64,000 nucleotides of DNA from JBMOUD01 sp049319665 (GCF_049319665.1 NZ_JBMOUD010000001.1:124001-188000), one strand, 5' to 3'. Positions 37,194 through 46,509 are shown, counted from the stretch's first letter. Notes: generated by a model not told the origin, from the letters alone. Numbers and translations are program-made.

Positions 37194-37478
37194 TTAAACG
37201 CGAACGAAGTCGATGTGAGTCAGTTTTGGCTTGAACGGGTGACGCTGCACAGCCTGAACTTTAACTTTGGTTTCTTTACCGTCGATAACCAGAGTGATTG
37301 CTTCGCTGTAAAATTCCGCTTTAACTTCCATGTTCTTAACAGAATCATGGTCCAGTTCGATAGAAACTGGTTCAGCAGAGCCACCGTAAACGATAGCTGG
37401 GAATTTGTTTGCTGCGCGCAGGCGGCGGCTCGCACCCTTACCCTGCACAGAACGTACTGCTACATTGATAGTAAACAT
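37194..37478 (-). CDS. rplY: 50S ribosomal protein L25
   Basis: A 94-aa single-domain L25 that binds 5S rRNA. It starts MFTINVAVRSVQGKGASRR and ends RHPFKPKLTHIDFVRV, close to E. coli L25, without the C-terminal CTC domain of longer homologues. The ribosome site is aagag, 7 bases from the ATG. Its leader may carry an autoregulatory fold. Confidence 0.96.
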   Translation of the reverse strand: MFTINVAVRSVQGKGASRRLRAANKFPAIVYGGSAEPVSIELDHDSVKNMEVKAEFYSEAITLVIDGKETKVKVQAVQRHPFKPKLTHIDFVRV

Positions 37479-37640
37479 TGTTTTTCTCTTTTAAGAAAAT
37501 TAACCCCGTTACAGGCGACCCAGCAACAGGTTGGTTAGTGATTTGTGTCATACACTAAATGCACTAAATAGTTCTTCGCTCCGCACATGGCGAAAGCGGG
37601 CGATATGTTATCGAAGTATCGCCGCTGCGGCAATCAATAA
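37479..37640 (-). promoter_or_regulatory. rplY 5' leader, possible autoregulatory region
   Basis: About 160 bases of leader precede rplY. It contains a potential stem (gatatgt...acatatc-like arms around gcgggcgatatg and cgcccgctttcg). L25 is known to control its own mRNA in E. coli through a leader structure. No conserved fold could be verified here. Confidence 0.3.
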
Positions 37641-37673
37641 TGCAATTTTGATGCTGATGAATTGTTCGCTGCC

Positions 37674-39443
37674 TTAACCGCGTAATTCATGGGCGCGACG
37701 AAAACGCCCTTGATAATCAAAAACCTTTTCGCGGATCTGCCAGAAACGCCCCTTCATTCTTGCGACGACAAAATCTGGATGGCGTAATAGCGACTGCTGA
37801 GCCAGAATATCTTGTGCGGTTTTCCATTCCAGCGGCACGCCGGGTGCGCGTTGATGCGGGCGCATAAAATTGTGCAGAAACGCTAGCCGCTGTGCCGGTG
37901 TTTTTAAACGGAAACGTTCGCTGGCGCTGGCACCATCTTCATCGTAATAGGTGATTTTTAGCCACTCACCTTGGTCATCTTGCCCGGCTTCCAGCGCCAT
38001 TCCGCCGCAGCGTAACACTAAGGCGTCCTTCAGGCGTTGAGCGGCTTTTAGCATATCGTCTGGGTCAACCAGCACTTCCTGGCACTGATGACAACGGCGA
38101 GCGGCGATATCGTTTTCTGCGCCGCAGTGTGGGCAGCTTTTAAAACGAAAACGGTAATCACACTGCTCACGGTTACCCTCATCATCTTCTAAAAATCCCT
38201 GACAGCGGCGGCCAAAATGTTCAATTATGCTGCCATCTTCGGTGGTTTTTCCCCAAAAGATATTGGCGAAACCACAGCCAGGGCAAAATACTTGTACCGG
38301 CTTATTGTCACCGGCCGGCTTGCTGCTTCCTACTTCGGGTGTGAAGAGATCGTGCGGATTTCCTGCGTAATCGAGGATCAGACAATCGCTTTTACCTTCG
38401 TAAAGTCGCAGACCGCGTCCGACGATTTGCTGATATAAACTGACAGACTCAGTCGGGCGCAAAATAGCAATTAGGTCAACGTGTGGCGCATCAAAGCCAG
38501 TTGTCAGTACTGAAACATTCACCAGATAACGCAAACGTTGTTGTTTAAATTCACCGATTAACCTGTCACGTTCGACCGCAGGCGTTTGTGCGCTGATTAA
38601 TGCGGCTTCGTTTTTGGGCAATAAGCGGAAGACTTCACCGGCGTGTTCAACCGTGGCGGCAAAAATCATTACGCCGCGCCTATCGGCAGCGAACTCACAA
38701 ATTTGGCTGACAATATGTGGTGTAATACGCGTTTGTTGCCGCAGCTCTTTGTTAAGATCGGCTTCGGCAAACAGACCATTGTTATTAGGCTGCAAGCGAC
38801 TGAAATCATATTGTACTACCGGCATATCCAGACGCTCTGGTGGTACCAAAAACTGGTGCTTGATCATGTAGCGCAGCGGCAGCTCAAAAATACAATCGCG
38901 GAATAGGCTACGGTCATCCCCGCGTACCATCCCTTGATAATGAAATTGATAAATCCAGCCCTTACCGAGCCGATAAGGCGTGGCTGTTAGCCCCAACAGG
39001 CGCAGGCGAGGATTTGCCGCCCGTAAATGGCCAATGATCTGTTGATACTGGCTATTATCGTCATCACTGATGCGGTGGCACTCATCAATAATCAGTAGAG
39101 AAAAGGCGCTGTCGAATTGATTAAGATTGGGGGCTACAGACTGCACGCTGCCAAATACCACTTTCCCCTGGCTCTGTTTAACGTTAAGGCCCGCGGCATA
39201 AATATCGGCATCCATTCCATAAGAAAGATATTTAGCGTGGTTTTGTGCCACTAACTCTTTTACATGAGCGAGCACTAAAACTCTGCCGCGCGCGAGCCTT
39301 GCCAGTTCGGCAATGACTAAACTTTTCCCTGCACCTGTTGGTAGCACAATGACCGCTGGCGTATCGTGGCGGCGAAAATGGTTCAGGGTGGCATCAACGG
39401 CTTCCTGCTGATAGGGGCGAAGGGTAAAAGACGTGGATTGCAT
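37674..39443 (-). CDS. radD: DEAD/DEAH-type DNA repair helicase RadD (YejH)
   Basis: A 589-aa superfamily 2 helicase implicated in double-strand break repair and RecA-linked recombination. Walker A is PTGAGKS (35-41) and motif II is DECH (120-123). Later motifs include LLGLTATPYRLGKG and the VGRGLRL box. Two zinc-finger-like clusters follow: CPGCGF, and CPHCG with CHQC. Length and sequence match E. coli YejH. It is divergent from rsuA. Confidence 0.95.
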   Translation of the reverse strand: MQSTSFTLRPYQQEAVDATLNHFRRHDTPAVIVLPTGAGKSLVIAELARLARGRVLVLAHVKELVAQNHAKYLSYGMDADIYAAGLNVKQSQGKVVFGSVQSVAPNLNQFDSAFSLLIIDECHRISDDDNSQYQQIIGHLRAANPRLRLLGLTATPYRLGKGWIYQFHYQGMVRGDDRSLFRDCIFELPLRYMIKHQFLVPPERLDMPVVQYDFSRLQPNNNGLFAEADLNKELRQQTRITPHIVSQICEFAADRRGVMIFAATVEHAGEVFRLLPKNEAALISAQTPAVERDRLIGEFKQQRLRYLVNVSVLTTGFDAPHVDLIAILRPTESVSLYQQIVGRGLRLYEGKSDCLILDYAGNPHDLFTPEVGSSKPAGDNKPVQVFCPGCGFANIFWGKTTEDGSIIEHFGRRCQGFLEDDEGNREQCDYRFRFKSCPHCGAENDIAARRCHQCQEVLVDPDDMLKAAQRLKDALVLRCGGMALEAGQDDQGEWLKITYYDEDGASASERFRLKTPAQRLAFLHNFMRPHQRAPGVPLEWKTAQDILAQQSLLRHPDFVVARMKGRFWQIREKVFDYQGRFRRAHELRG

Positions 39444-39764
39444 GCGGCACCAGCTTAAAAAACAGGGTTTAATTATGCCAAGAAATCATGGCGCTGACGA
39501 TGGCGCGAAGCGATTAGTTATTAAGACGATTTTTACATATTGTGTGGATATGCATCTATGTTCTTAGCGTAAGCACAGTTATACTTAGCACTCTAATTGG
39601 CAGCAAGGCTGTCCCCGCAGCAATAATAACATATTGCAACTATTTCATATCGAACATACCAATGCTTCATTGATTGCCGCGACTCTTGGCGCAAGGGTGG
39701 TGCATTGTGTTTTATCAGTAACGCGGTCGTTTATCGGCTGCCAAGACAGGCTAAATAGATTCAC
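39444..39764. other. Divergent promoter region of radD and rsuA
   Basis: Should contain the promoters for both flanking genes. I see no RNA gene, repeat or recognisable operator. Confidence 0.5.
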
Positions 39765-40472
39765 ATGCGATTGGATAAGTTTTTATCACAGCAGTTAGGA
39801 GTCAGCCGGGCGCTTGTTGCGCGCGAGCTGCGTGCGAAACGTGTCACGGTAGATGGCGAAATTGTAAAAAGCGGCGCGCTGAAATTATCTCCGGAACAGC
39901 GGGTTGAATTTGATGGCAATGTGCTTGATCAAATTACTGGCCCTCGTTACTTCATGCTCAATAAACCTCAAGGTTACGTCTGCTCAACAGATGATCCCGA
40001 TCACCCAACGGTGCTTTACTTTCTCGATGAGCCGGTTGCTTATAAATTGCACGCTGCCGGACGACTGGATATCGATACTACGGGCTTAGTGCTGATGACG
40101 GATGACGGCCAATGGTCACACCGTATTACCTCTCCTAGACATCACTGCGAAAAAACCTATTTAGTGACGCTTGAGCATCCATTGGCTGCTGATACTGCCG
40201 AGCAGTTTGCTGCGGGTGTACAACTGCATAATGAAGATTCTCTGACTTTACCGGCGCAGCTAGAGCAAGTCGAAGAGTGCCTGGTGCGCTTGACGATTAG
40301 CGAAGGGCGCTATCATCAAGTTAAGCGGATGTTTGCTGCGGTAGGAAATCGTGTTGTTGCGCTTCATCGCGAACGTATCGGCGCTATCGTAATGGATGAT
40401 GATCTCGAGCCCGGTGAATATCGGTTATTGACCGACGAGGAAGTTGCCAGCGTTGGCATGCCCTCACGTTAA
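39765..40472 (+). CDS. rsuA: 16S rRNA pseudouridine(516) synthase RsuA
   Basis: A 235-aa enzyme that isomerises U516 of 16S rRNA to pseudouridine. The N-terminal S4 RNA-binding domain is MRLDKFLSQQLGVSRALVA onward. The catalytic motif GRLDIDTTGL places the active Asp at residue 102, as in E. coli RsuA. The later RYHQVKRMFAAVGN motif is typical of the RsuA/RluB group. It is followed by bcr in the same direction, as in E. coli. Confidence 0.96.
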   Translation: MRLDKFLSQQLGVSRALVARELRAKRVTVDGEIVKSGALKLSPEQRVEFDGNVLDQITGPRYFMLNKPQGYVCSTDDPDHPTVLYFLDEPVAYKLHAAGRLDIDTTGLVLMTDDGQWSHRITSPRHHCEKTYLVTLEHPLAADTAEQFAAGVQLHNEDSLTLPAQLEQVEECLVRLTISEGRYHQVKRMFAAVGNRVVALHRERIGAIVMDDDLEPGEYRLLTDEEVASVGMPSR

Positions 40473-40525
40473 TTTACTGTAACCACAACGCTACCCGTGC
40501 GGTATTTAATGAGGAGTTGGTAAAA

Positions 40526-41728
40526 GTGCAAGAGAACCGGACATCCCACGTAGGTTTGATCTTTATCCTGGGATTGTTGTCGATGTTGATGCCGTTGGCT
40601 ATCGACATGTATTTGCCAAGTATGCCAGCTATCGCTCAAGAATTTGGCGTGCCGGCGGGTAGTGTGCAAATGACCCTCAGCATCTATGTGCTCGGGTTTG
40701 CTATTGGGCAGCTTTTTTACGGACCGATAGCCGATAGTTACGGTCGTAAGCCGGTGATCTTCTGGGGGGTGTTGGCGTTTGCACTTGCCGCCGCAGCCTG
40801 CGCACTGTCAGCATCAGTGCAGCAATTGGTTTATATGCGCTTGCTACATGGTCTGGCTGCGGCCGCCGCGAGCGTAGTTATCAATGCCTTAATGCGTGAC
40901 ATGTTCACCAAAGACGAATTCTCACGCATGATGTCGTTTGTTGTGTTGGTCATGACCATTGCTCCTTTGGTGGCACCGATGCTGGGTGGCACCTTATTGT
41001 TAATGTTTAGCTGGCACGCGATTTTCTGGGCAATGTCGATTGCTGCATTAATTGCAGCCGTGTTGGTGGGCTTTTTCATTAAAGAAACCCTCCCCAAAGA
41101 GAAACGACAGCGCTTTTACTTACGTAATAGCCTGGGTAATTTTGCGACGTTGTTCCGCCATAAACGCGTTCTATGCTACATGTTATCCAGCGGCTTCTCT
41201 TTTGCCGGGATGTTCTCCTTCTTAAGTGCCGGACCGTTTGTTTATATCGACCTGAATGGCGTATCCGAGCAGAACTTTGGTTTTTACTTCGCGCTAAATA
41301 TTGTCTTCATGGTGATCTTCACCACCATTAATAGCCGCAGTGTTCGCCGTTTCGGTGCCGAGAAAATGTTCCGTTTTGGAATAACTATCCAATTGATTAT
41401 GGGCATTTGGTTATTAATCGTCAGCGCATTGGGATTAGGTTTCTGGCCGCTCGTCTTCGGCATAGGTTGCTATGTTGGTTGTATTGCACTGGTAACATCC
41501 AATGCAATGGCCGTTGTTATGGATGATTTTCCTCACATGGCGGGAACGGCTGCTTCATTGGCGGGGACGATTCGGTTTAGTACTGGAGCTGCGGTGGGGT
41601 CGCTATTAGCGCTATTTCCAGCAAAAAGTGCCTGGCCAATGGTTGGCTCAATGGCATTTTGTATTTTTGCTTCCGTTGTTCTGTATATCTACGCCAGCCG
41701 GCCTGCAAAAAGTGAACAAACCGCGTAA
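40526..41728 (+). CDS. bcr: Bcr/CflA-type drug efflux MFS transporter
   Basis: A 400-aa proton-coupled exporter of 12 membrane helices, matching E. coli Bcr (bicyclomycin resistance; also exports cysteine). The MFS loop motif is GPIADSYGRKPV, and the conserved segments GLAAAAASVVINALMRD and SGFSFAGMFSFLSAGPFVY match Bcr. A TTG at 40517 is in frame, but the GAGGAG site is 9 bases from the GTG at 40526, which is preferred. It follows rsuA by 53 bases and may be co-transcribed. Confidence 0.93.
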   Translation: MQENRTSHVGLIFILGLLSMLMPLAIDMYLPSMPAIAQEFGVPAGSVQMTLSIYVLGFAIGQLFYGPIADSYGRKPVIFWGVLAFALAAAACALSASVQQLVYMRLLHGLAAAAASVVINALMRDMFTKDEFSRMMSFVVLVMTIAPLVAPMLGGTLLLMFSWHAIFWAMSIAALIAAVLVGFFIKETLPKEKRQRFYLRNSLGNFATLFRHKRVLCYMLSSGFSFAGMFSFLSAGPFVYIDLNGVSEQNFGFYFALNIVFMVIFTTINSRSVRRFGAEKMFRFGITIQLIMGIWLLIVSALGLGFWPLVFGIGCYVGCIALVTSNAMAVVMDDFPHMAGTAASLAGTIRFSTGAAVGSLLALFPAKSAWPMVGSMAFCIFASVVLYIYASRPAKSEQTA

Positions 41729-41735
41729 TTGAAAA

Positions 41736-41765
41736 CGCGCACTCCCGAAGATTCGGGCGTGCGCG
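41736..41765. terminator. Terminator between bcr and the MFS symporter gene
   Basis: Stem gcgcac-tcccgaa/ttcggg-cgtgcgc between convergent genes. The minus strand continues with a TTTT, so it suits the symporter gene best. Confidence 0.65.
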
Positions 41766-41777
41766 GTATTGTTGAAC

Positions 41778-43145
41778 TTAGCTAGTAATAGAAAGATTGG
41801 TAGCTTGTTGCTGCGCGCGAGCTTTTGCTTGCGCTTTTGCCAGGGAATATTGATTAGCCATCGCTTTGGCTTTAGCACCAGGAACGAGCGCCATATCGCA
41901 CTCTTTCGGCAACAATGCGGTAACTGATGCCGCAATCAACAAAGAGACACCCAGCGCATAGATAGCAATGCTTTGGCCATAGAAACTCACCATCACACCG
42001 ACCAAATAGGGCCCACAAAAGCCGCCTAAATTACCTAAGCCATTAATGACACCACGCGCGCTCCCGGCTACTTCAGAGGTTGTGACTTTTGCCGGAATCG
42101 TCCAGAACGGGCTGGCGGCAGCTTGTAAGAAGAAGCCAGCGCCGACCAAGAAGAAATAGGCGGTCATGATATTACTGTCAAAAGTGACCGAAGCGGACAG
42201 GCAGGCGGCGAAACCTAACAGAGGGAGAATAATAAACATTCTGCGTTTGCCGGTTTTGTCTGATAAAAATGATAAAACGAAAATACCTAACATCGTGCCG
42301 ATATAAGGAATGATGGCCAGCATCCCGACGGAACTCATGTCTCCGCCGGTCAAGTTTTTCAAAATACTTGGCAACCATAAGGTATAGCCGTACACGCCGG
42401 TCTGATAGAAAAAGTTGATCACAATGAGCTTAACCAGAGAGCTATTGCGGAAGACTTCTTTCAGTGGTGCTTTCTCTACTTTGATCAAACCTTGTAACGC
42501 TTCCCGCTCTTTGGACAATTCACTGACCAGATAATCGCGCTCACGTTCTGATAGCCACTTGGCTTCTTCTGGACGGTCGCTGATGGTGAACCACCATAGC
42601 AACATGACGACAGCTGATAATGCACCTTCAATAATAAACAACCAACGCCAATCTAAAGCATCAAGTATTAGGCCTGACAGCGGGGCGGTGATCATGCCAC
42701 CCAAAGGGGCGAACATCAGCACATAGGCGTTTGCCCGACCACGTTCAGCATCGGGGAACCAGTTGCTAACCATTGTCAGCACCACAGGTAACATGCCACC
42801 TTCGGATACACCCAATGCAAAACGCAGGAATAGTAACTGGTAATGATTGGTGACCATTCCGGTTAATATCGAAATAATCGCCCAGGCTAACAGCGACCAG
42901 GCAATGAATTTTTTGCCACTGCCATTAACGGCAATGCTGCCACCGGGAACTTGCAAAAACAGATAACCAATAAAGAAAATACCTGCCGCTAAACCAGCAA
43001 CTGAAGCAGTAATACCAAGCTCTGCATCCATTCCACCTGGCATAGCAAAACTAATATTCACCCTATCCATAAACGAGATAATACAGGCGATGAGAATTGG
43101 TGTAATCACACGCAACCAACGAGCTTTAGGTATTTTATTATCCAT
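41778..43145 (-). CDS. MFS anion:cation symporter (sugar-acid type)
   Basis: A 455-aa transporter of 12 helices in the ACS/phthalate-permease group, which includes glucarate, galactonate and rhamnonate carriers. It shows FMDRVNISFAMPGG in helix 1 and the FLQVPGGSIAV and GVSEGGMLPVVLTMVSNWF motifs. The C-terminal tail after helix 12 is an odd Ala/Lys/Gln-rich stretch (KAKAMANQYSLAKAQAKAR). A CRP-like site and a GTTAC-GTAAC palindrome lie upstream. It is next to a LacI-family regulator and two SDR dehydrogenases, so a sugar acid such as gluconate or a related keto-acid is a reasonable guess for its substrate. Confidence 0.85.
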   Translation of the reverse strand: MDNKIPKARWLRVITPILIACIISFMDRVNISFAMPGGMDAELGITASVAGLAAGIFFIGYLFLQVPGGSIAVNGSGKKFIAWSLLAWAIISILTGMVTNHYQLLFLRFALGVSEGGMLPVVLTMVSNWFPDAERGRANAYVLMFAPLGGMITAPLSGLILDALDWRWLFIIEGALSAVVMLLWWFTISDRPEEAKWLSERERDYLVSELSKEREALQGLIKVEKAPLKEVFRNSSLVKLIVINFFYQTGVYGYTLWLPSILKNLTGGDMSSVGMLAIIPYIGTMLGIFVLSFLSDKTGKRRMFIILPLLGFAACLSASVTFDSNIMTAYFFLVGAGFFLQAAASPFWTIPAKVTTSEVAGSARGVINGLGNLGGFCGPYLVGVMVSFYGQSIAIYALGVSLLIAASVTALLPKECDMALVPGAKAKAMANQYSLAKAQAKARAQQQATNLSITS

Positions 43146-43297
43146 CTATTACACCTCTGCTTTTAATACCATGCTTTACGCTCTTTCAATGAGCAGCACG
43201 ATGTTATTTCTCTAAATAAATGAGCCTGTCCTTTTAGGGGAATAACCAACAAGCACCATGTTGTGATGTCTTAATAAAAGCAGGTTGAGAATATTAT

Positions 43298-43317
43298 TTT
43301 GTGATTTAATTCACGTT
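43298..43317 (-). promoter_or_regulatory. CRP-binding site upstream of the MFS symporter gene
   Basis: TGTGA-tttaat-TCACG at 43300-43315 is a near-perfect CRP palindrome, about 155 bases before the symporter start. It suggests catabolite control. Confidence 0.65.
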
Positions 43318-43335
43318 AGCCCATGTTAAAAAATC

Positions 43336-43352
43336 ATGTTACTGGTAACGTG
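43336..43352. promoter_or_regulatory. GntR/IdnR-like operator palindrome
   Basis: atgttactggtaacgtg contains a GTTAC-tg-GTAAC palindrome resembling the operators of gluconate-type LacI regulators. It lies between the regulator gene and the symporter gene, next to the CRP-like site. Confidence 0.5.
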
Positions 43353-43362
43353 ATCGCTAACT

Positions 43363-43447
43363 CATGTATTCCCGTCATTCTTGACGTTGCCTCACTGTTG
43401 GCTACGCTCCCTTGCCACCTTGGTGCAATTCTACTTATTTAGGGGGG
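43363..43447. repeat. Short ERIC-like repeat (internally deleted)
   Basis: Terminal parts of an ERIC-like element (cccgtcattct, gttgcctc, ctgttggct) run into cttgccaccttggtgcaattc and acttatttaggg. The centre is missing, leaving ~85 bases. Confidence 0.5.
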
Positions 43448-43481
43448 AGATGAAATAATGTAAATTATGGGTAGGAATAGG

Positions 43482-44465
43482 CTATATGGTGCCGCCGAGG
43501 GATAGGCGATAATGCAAGTTTATGTGCTCAGTGGTTGGCTTGTTGTTGATTTTATTTAATAAAATTTCCGCAGCAACTTTACCTATCTCAAAACGAGGCG
43601 TAATGACGCTAGCCATCTCAGGAGTGGTTGCCAGACCAATATCTAATCCATGAAAACCGGAAATTGCCATTTGCTCTGGTACTTGAATGTTTTGTTTTAA
43701 GCATTCCTGTAACACACCAACGGCAATATCATCGTTAGTACAAAGTATGGCATCAATTTGTGGGTACATTTGCATTGCCTGCGTCAGCATTCCGGCGCCA
43801 ATAGAAACCGAAGAGACTTTATTAGGCATGATTTGTTGTGGCGTCAGTTTATTGTTCAACATCGCCTGGCTATATCCCTGAAAGCGTTTCTTATCACGCG
43901 CATCAGACATTGAACCAAAATAAACTACATTTTTTTTGCCACTGGCAAGTAATGCAGCTGCCATGTCATATCCAGCCTGATAATTATCAAACCCAACTGA
44001 AATGCGCGTGCTGGATTGATCAAAATCCATAACTTGAGCAATCGGAATTGCGGCGGCATTAAGATACTTTTCTGCTTTAAGCGTATGAACAGAATCCGTC
44101 AAAATTAATCCAGCCAGCCGATAAGTCAGCAGATTGATAATATGCTCTTCTTCACGTTCTTTGCTGTAATCATAATTGACCACCAACGTTTGATAGCCCT
44201 GCTGCGAGGTAACGGACTCAATACCGGCTAATAAATCGGAAAAAATCTGGTTGTTGAAAGAAGGTACTAAGATGCCAATGCGCCGACTTTGCTGGAGTTT
44301 CTCTGCCTCTTCAAGTGGATAACCCACTTCTTGCATCACCTTGATAATACGTTCACGTGTTTCAGCCGAGACTTTCTCTGGCGTGCGCAGAAAACGACTG
44401 ACGGTCATCTTAGTTACATCGGCGAGTAACGCGATATCTTGTAGTGTGACGCGTTGATTTCTCAT
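43482..44465 (-). CDS. LacI-family regulator (GntR/IdnR-like)
   Basis: A 327-aa repressor. The N-terminal helix-turn-helix is VTLQDIALLADVTKMTVSR; the hinge follows at VGYPLEEAEKLQQSRR, and the periplasmic-binding-like core starts RIGILVPSFNNQIFSDLLA. The VTKMTVSRFLR recognition helix and SAETRERI segment resemble GntR and IdnR, repressors of gluconate/idonate genes. It is flanked by a symporter gene (same strand) and divergent dehydrogenase genes, its likely targets. GTTAC/GTAAC-type half sites are seen in the flanking regions. The effector is inferred only. Confidence 0.87.
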   Translation of the reverse strand: MRNQRVTLQDIALLADVTKMTVSRFLRTPEKVSAETRERIIKVMQEVGYPLEEAEKLQQSRRIGILVPSFNNQIFSDLLAGIESVTSQQGYQTLVVNYDYSKEREEEHIINLLTYRLAGLILTDSVHTLKAEKYLNAAAIPIAQVMDFDQSSTRISVGFDNYQAGYDMAAALLASGKKNVVYFGSMSDARDKKRFQGYSQAMLNNKLTPQQIMPNKVSSVSIGAGMLTQAMQMYPQIDAILCTNDDIAVGVLQECLKQNIQVPEQMAISGFHGLDIGLATTPEMASVITPRFEIGKVAAEILLNKINNKPTTEHINLHYRLSLGGTI

Positions 44466-44726
44466 CCGTTAATCCAGCGTGAAGGTGAAAGCAATGGGCA
44501 GCTAATTATTCGAATGTTAACAAATTGTAGTCGGGCAGACAACGACCGGAAGTTCAGGCAAAAGTATGGTGGTTTCATATCGATGAAATTGAGTTGAGTA
44601 ACATAGCCTTTCCATGGAAAAAACGTTAATTACGAATGACTTGCTTCACGCTTGTAGTAACAGAGTTTTTTAACACTATTTTAGGTGATCCTCGTCACAG
44701 TTCAAGGTCTGGGAAAAAGCTTTCAT

Positions 44727-44862
44727 GTCGCCCATACCCCAAATAATTGGAGTTGTATTAAGGCAGCGTCTCTCGATGAGCTTACTAAGTTCAAGTGATT
44801 TGATTAAGCAACTGCCGCCAACGCAGAGGCAACTGCAAGTATAACGGGGATGATGATTGATA
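44727..44862. repeat. ERIC-like repeat upstream of the idnO-like gene
   Basis: The element starts with cccataccccaaataattggagttg and ends with ggcaactgcaagtataacggg, the two ERIC ends. Its centre has gatgagcttactaagttcaagtgat. It lies in the 455-base gap between the LacI-family gene and the dehydrogenase gene. Confidence 0.6.
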
Positions 44863-44920
44863 TTCGCAGGCTGTCCTATTCGGAGCCTTTGACTGACTTC
44901 AGCTGTTAGGATTAGTGATA

Positions 44921-45685
44921 ATGACAAACTTATTTTCGTTGGATAACAAAAAGATTCTGGTGACCGGTTCGTCTCGCGGTTTAGGCTATTTGCTGGCGAA
45001 AGGATTAGCAGAGCAGGGCGCTGAAATTATTGTTAACGGCACTTCTGCTGACTCTGCCAGAAAAGCGGCAGAAACACTCAGAGAAGCGGGTTTTATTACC
45101 CACTCTGAGGCCTTTGATGTCACCGACAGCCAGGCAGTTAATCAGGCCATTGACTATATTGAGCGTGAAATTGGTGCCATTGATGTGTTGATTAATAACG
45201 CTGGTATTCAGCGCCGGCACAAATTTACTGAATTCCCTGAAAAGGATTGGGATGACATTATCGCTGTGAATCAGAAATCGGTGTTTCTGGTTTCGCAAGC
45301 CGTTGCCCGTTACATGATACAGCGTGAGCGCGGCAAAATTATCAACATCGGTTCGATTCAAAGCGAACTAGGGCGCGATACCATTACGCCATATGCTGCA
45401 TCTAAAGGTGCGGTGAAAATGCTGACGCGTGGAATGTGTGTCGAATTGGCCCGCTACAACATTCAGGTAAACGGCATTGCCCCCGGCTATTTTAAAACAG
45501 ATATGACGCAAGCTTTGGTTAATGATAAAGCCTTTTCCGACTGGCTGTGTAAACGCACGCCTGCTGCACGCTGGGGAAATCCAGAGGAATTGATCGGTGG
45601 TGCGGTTTATCTTTCCTCTCGAGCTTCTGATTTTGTTAATGGCCAATTACTGTTTATTGACGGTGGGATGATGGCGGCGGTGTAA
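44921..45685 (+). CDS. Gluconate 5-dehydrogenase-like SDR (IdnO family)
   Basis: A 254-aa short-chain dehydrogenase, the same length as E. coli IdnO, which interconverts gluconate and 5-ketogluconate with NAD(P)H. The cofactor motif is TGSSRGLGY (15-23), NNAG is at 92-95, and the catalytic Ser145, Tyr158 and Lys162 are present (YAASKGA). The AGGA ribosome site is 9 bases from the ATG at 44921, better than the GTG at 44915. It is followed by a second SDR gene 68 bases later. No gluconate kinase gene is close by, so the pathway would rely on one elsewhere. Confidence 0.85.
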   Translation: MTNLFSLDNKKILVTGSSRGLGYLLAKGLAEQGAEIIVNGTSADSARKAAETLREAGFITHSEAFDVTDSQAVNQAIDYIEREIGAIDVLINNAGIQRRHKFTEFPEKDWDDIIAVNQKSVFLVSQAVARYMIQRERGKIINIGSIQSELGRDTITPYAASKGAVKMLTRGMCVELARYNIQVNGIAPGYFKTDMTQALVNDKAFSDWLCKRTPAARWGNPEELIGGAVYLSSRASDFVNGQLLFIDGGMMAAV

Positions 45686-45753
45686 ATCGCCACATCGTAT
45701 CGTCAGGCTGGACACCTAATGCTACCAATTTTACCAAAGTAAGGAGATTACGG

Positions 45754-46509
45754 ATGAATCAAGACCAGAAGAAAATTGCGTTGGTAACGGGGTCGGGTCA
45801 AGGGATTGGTTTGAGTACAGCCAAAGCACTAGCGGCTGCTGGCTATCTGGTTGTTCTTACCGGTCGGCGCAGAGATAAATTAGATGAAGCAATAGCACAA
45901 TTTAGCGCTGGGCAGGCATTTGCTTATGAGCTTGATGTGACGTCTGCTGATTCTGTCAACGTGCTGTTTGATGAGATTGAACAGCGCTTTGGCCGTTTAG
46001 ATTTATTATTCAATAATGCAGGCGTCAGCGCGCCAGAAGTGCCGATTGAAGACTTACCGCTTGAAAACTGGCTTTCGGTGATTAACACGAATTTGACCGG
46101 TAGCTTTTTATGCACTCAAGCGGCAGTAAGATTGATGAAAAAGCAGCGGCCGATGGGTGGGCGTATTATTAATAACGGTTCTATTTCTGCGCATTCGCCA
46201 CGCCCGGACTCCGCGCCTTATACTGCCAGTAAACACGCTATTACAGGTTTGACTAAATCGACATCGCTGGATGGGCGAAAATACCATATTGCTTGTGGTC
46301 AGATTGATATTGGGAATGCTTCTACCGATATGGGGAATTCAGCTTTAGAGGGAAGAAAACAGGCTAATGGCCAAATTGTGCAAGAGCCAGTTATTGATGT
46401 TGAACGGGTTGCTGAAGCGGTAGTGTTCATGGCTAATCTATCGCTCGACACTAATGTGCAGACAATGACTGTTATGGCAACAGCCATGCCGTTTATTGGG
46501 CGAGGTTGA
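45754..46509 (+). CDS. Second short-chain dehydrogenase of the sugar-acid cluster
   Basis: A 251-aa NAD(P)-dependent SDR. It has TGSGQGIGL (12-20), NNAG (87-90) and catalytic Ser143, Tyr156 and Lys160 (YTASKHA). An aaggag ribosome site precedes the ATG. It lies 68 bases after the IdnO-like gene in the same direction, so the two are probably co-transcribed. The substrate is unknown; the company suggests a polyol or sugar acid. Confidence 0.88.
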   Translation: MNQDQKKIALVTGSGQGIGLSTAKALAAAGYLVVLTGRRRDKLDEAIAQFSAGQAFAYELDVTSADSVNVLFDEIEQRFGRLDLLFNNAGVSAPEVPIEDLPLENWLSVINTNLTGSFLCTQAAVRLMKKQRPMGGRIINNGSISAHSPRPDSAPYTASKHAITGLTKSTSLDGRKYHIACGQIDIGNASTDMGNSALEGRKQANGQIVQEPVIDVERVAEAVVFMANLSLDTNVQTMTVMATAMPFIGRG

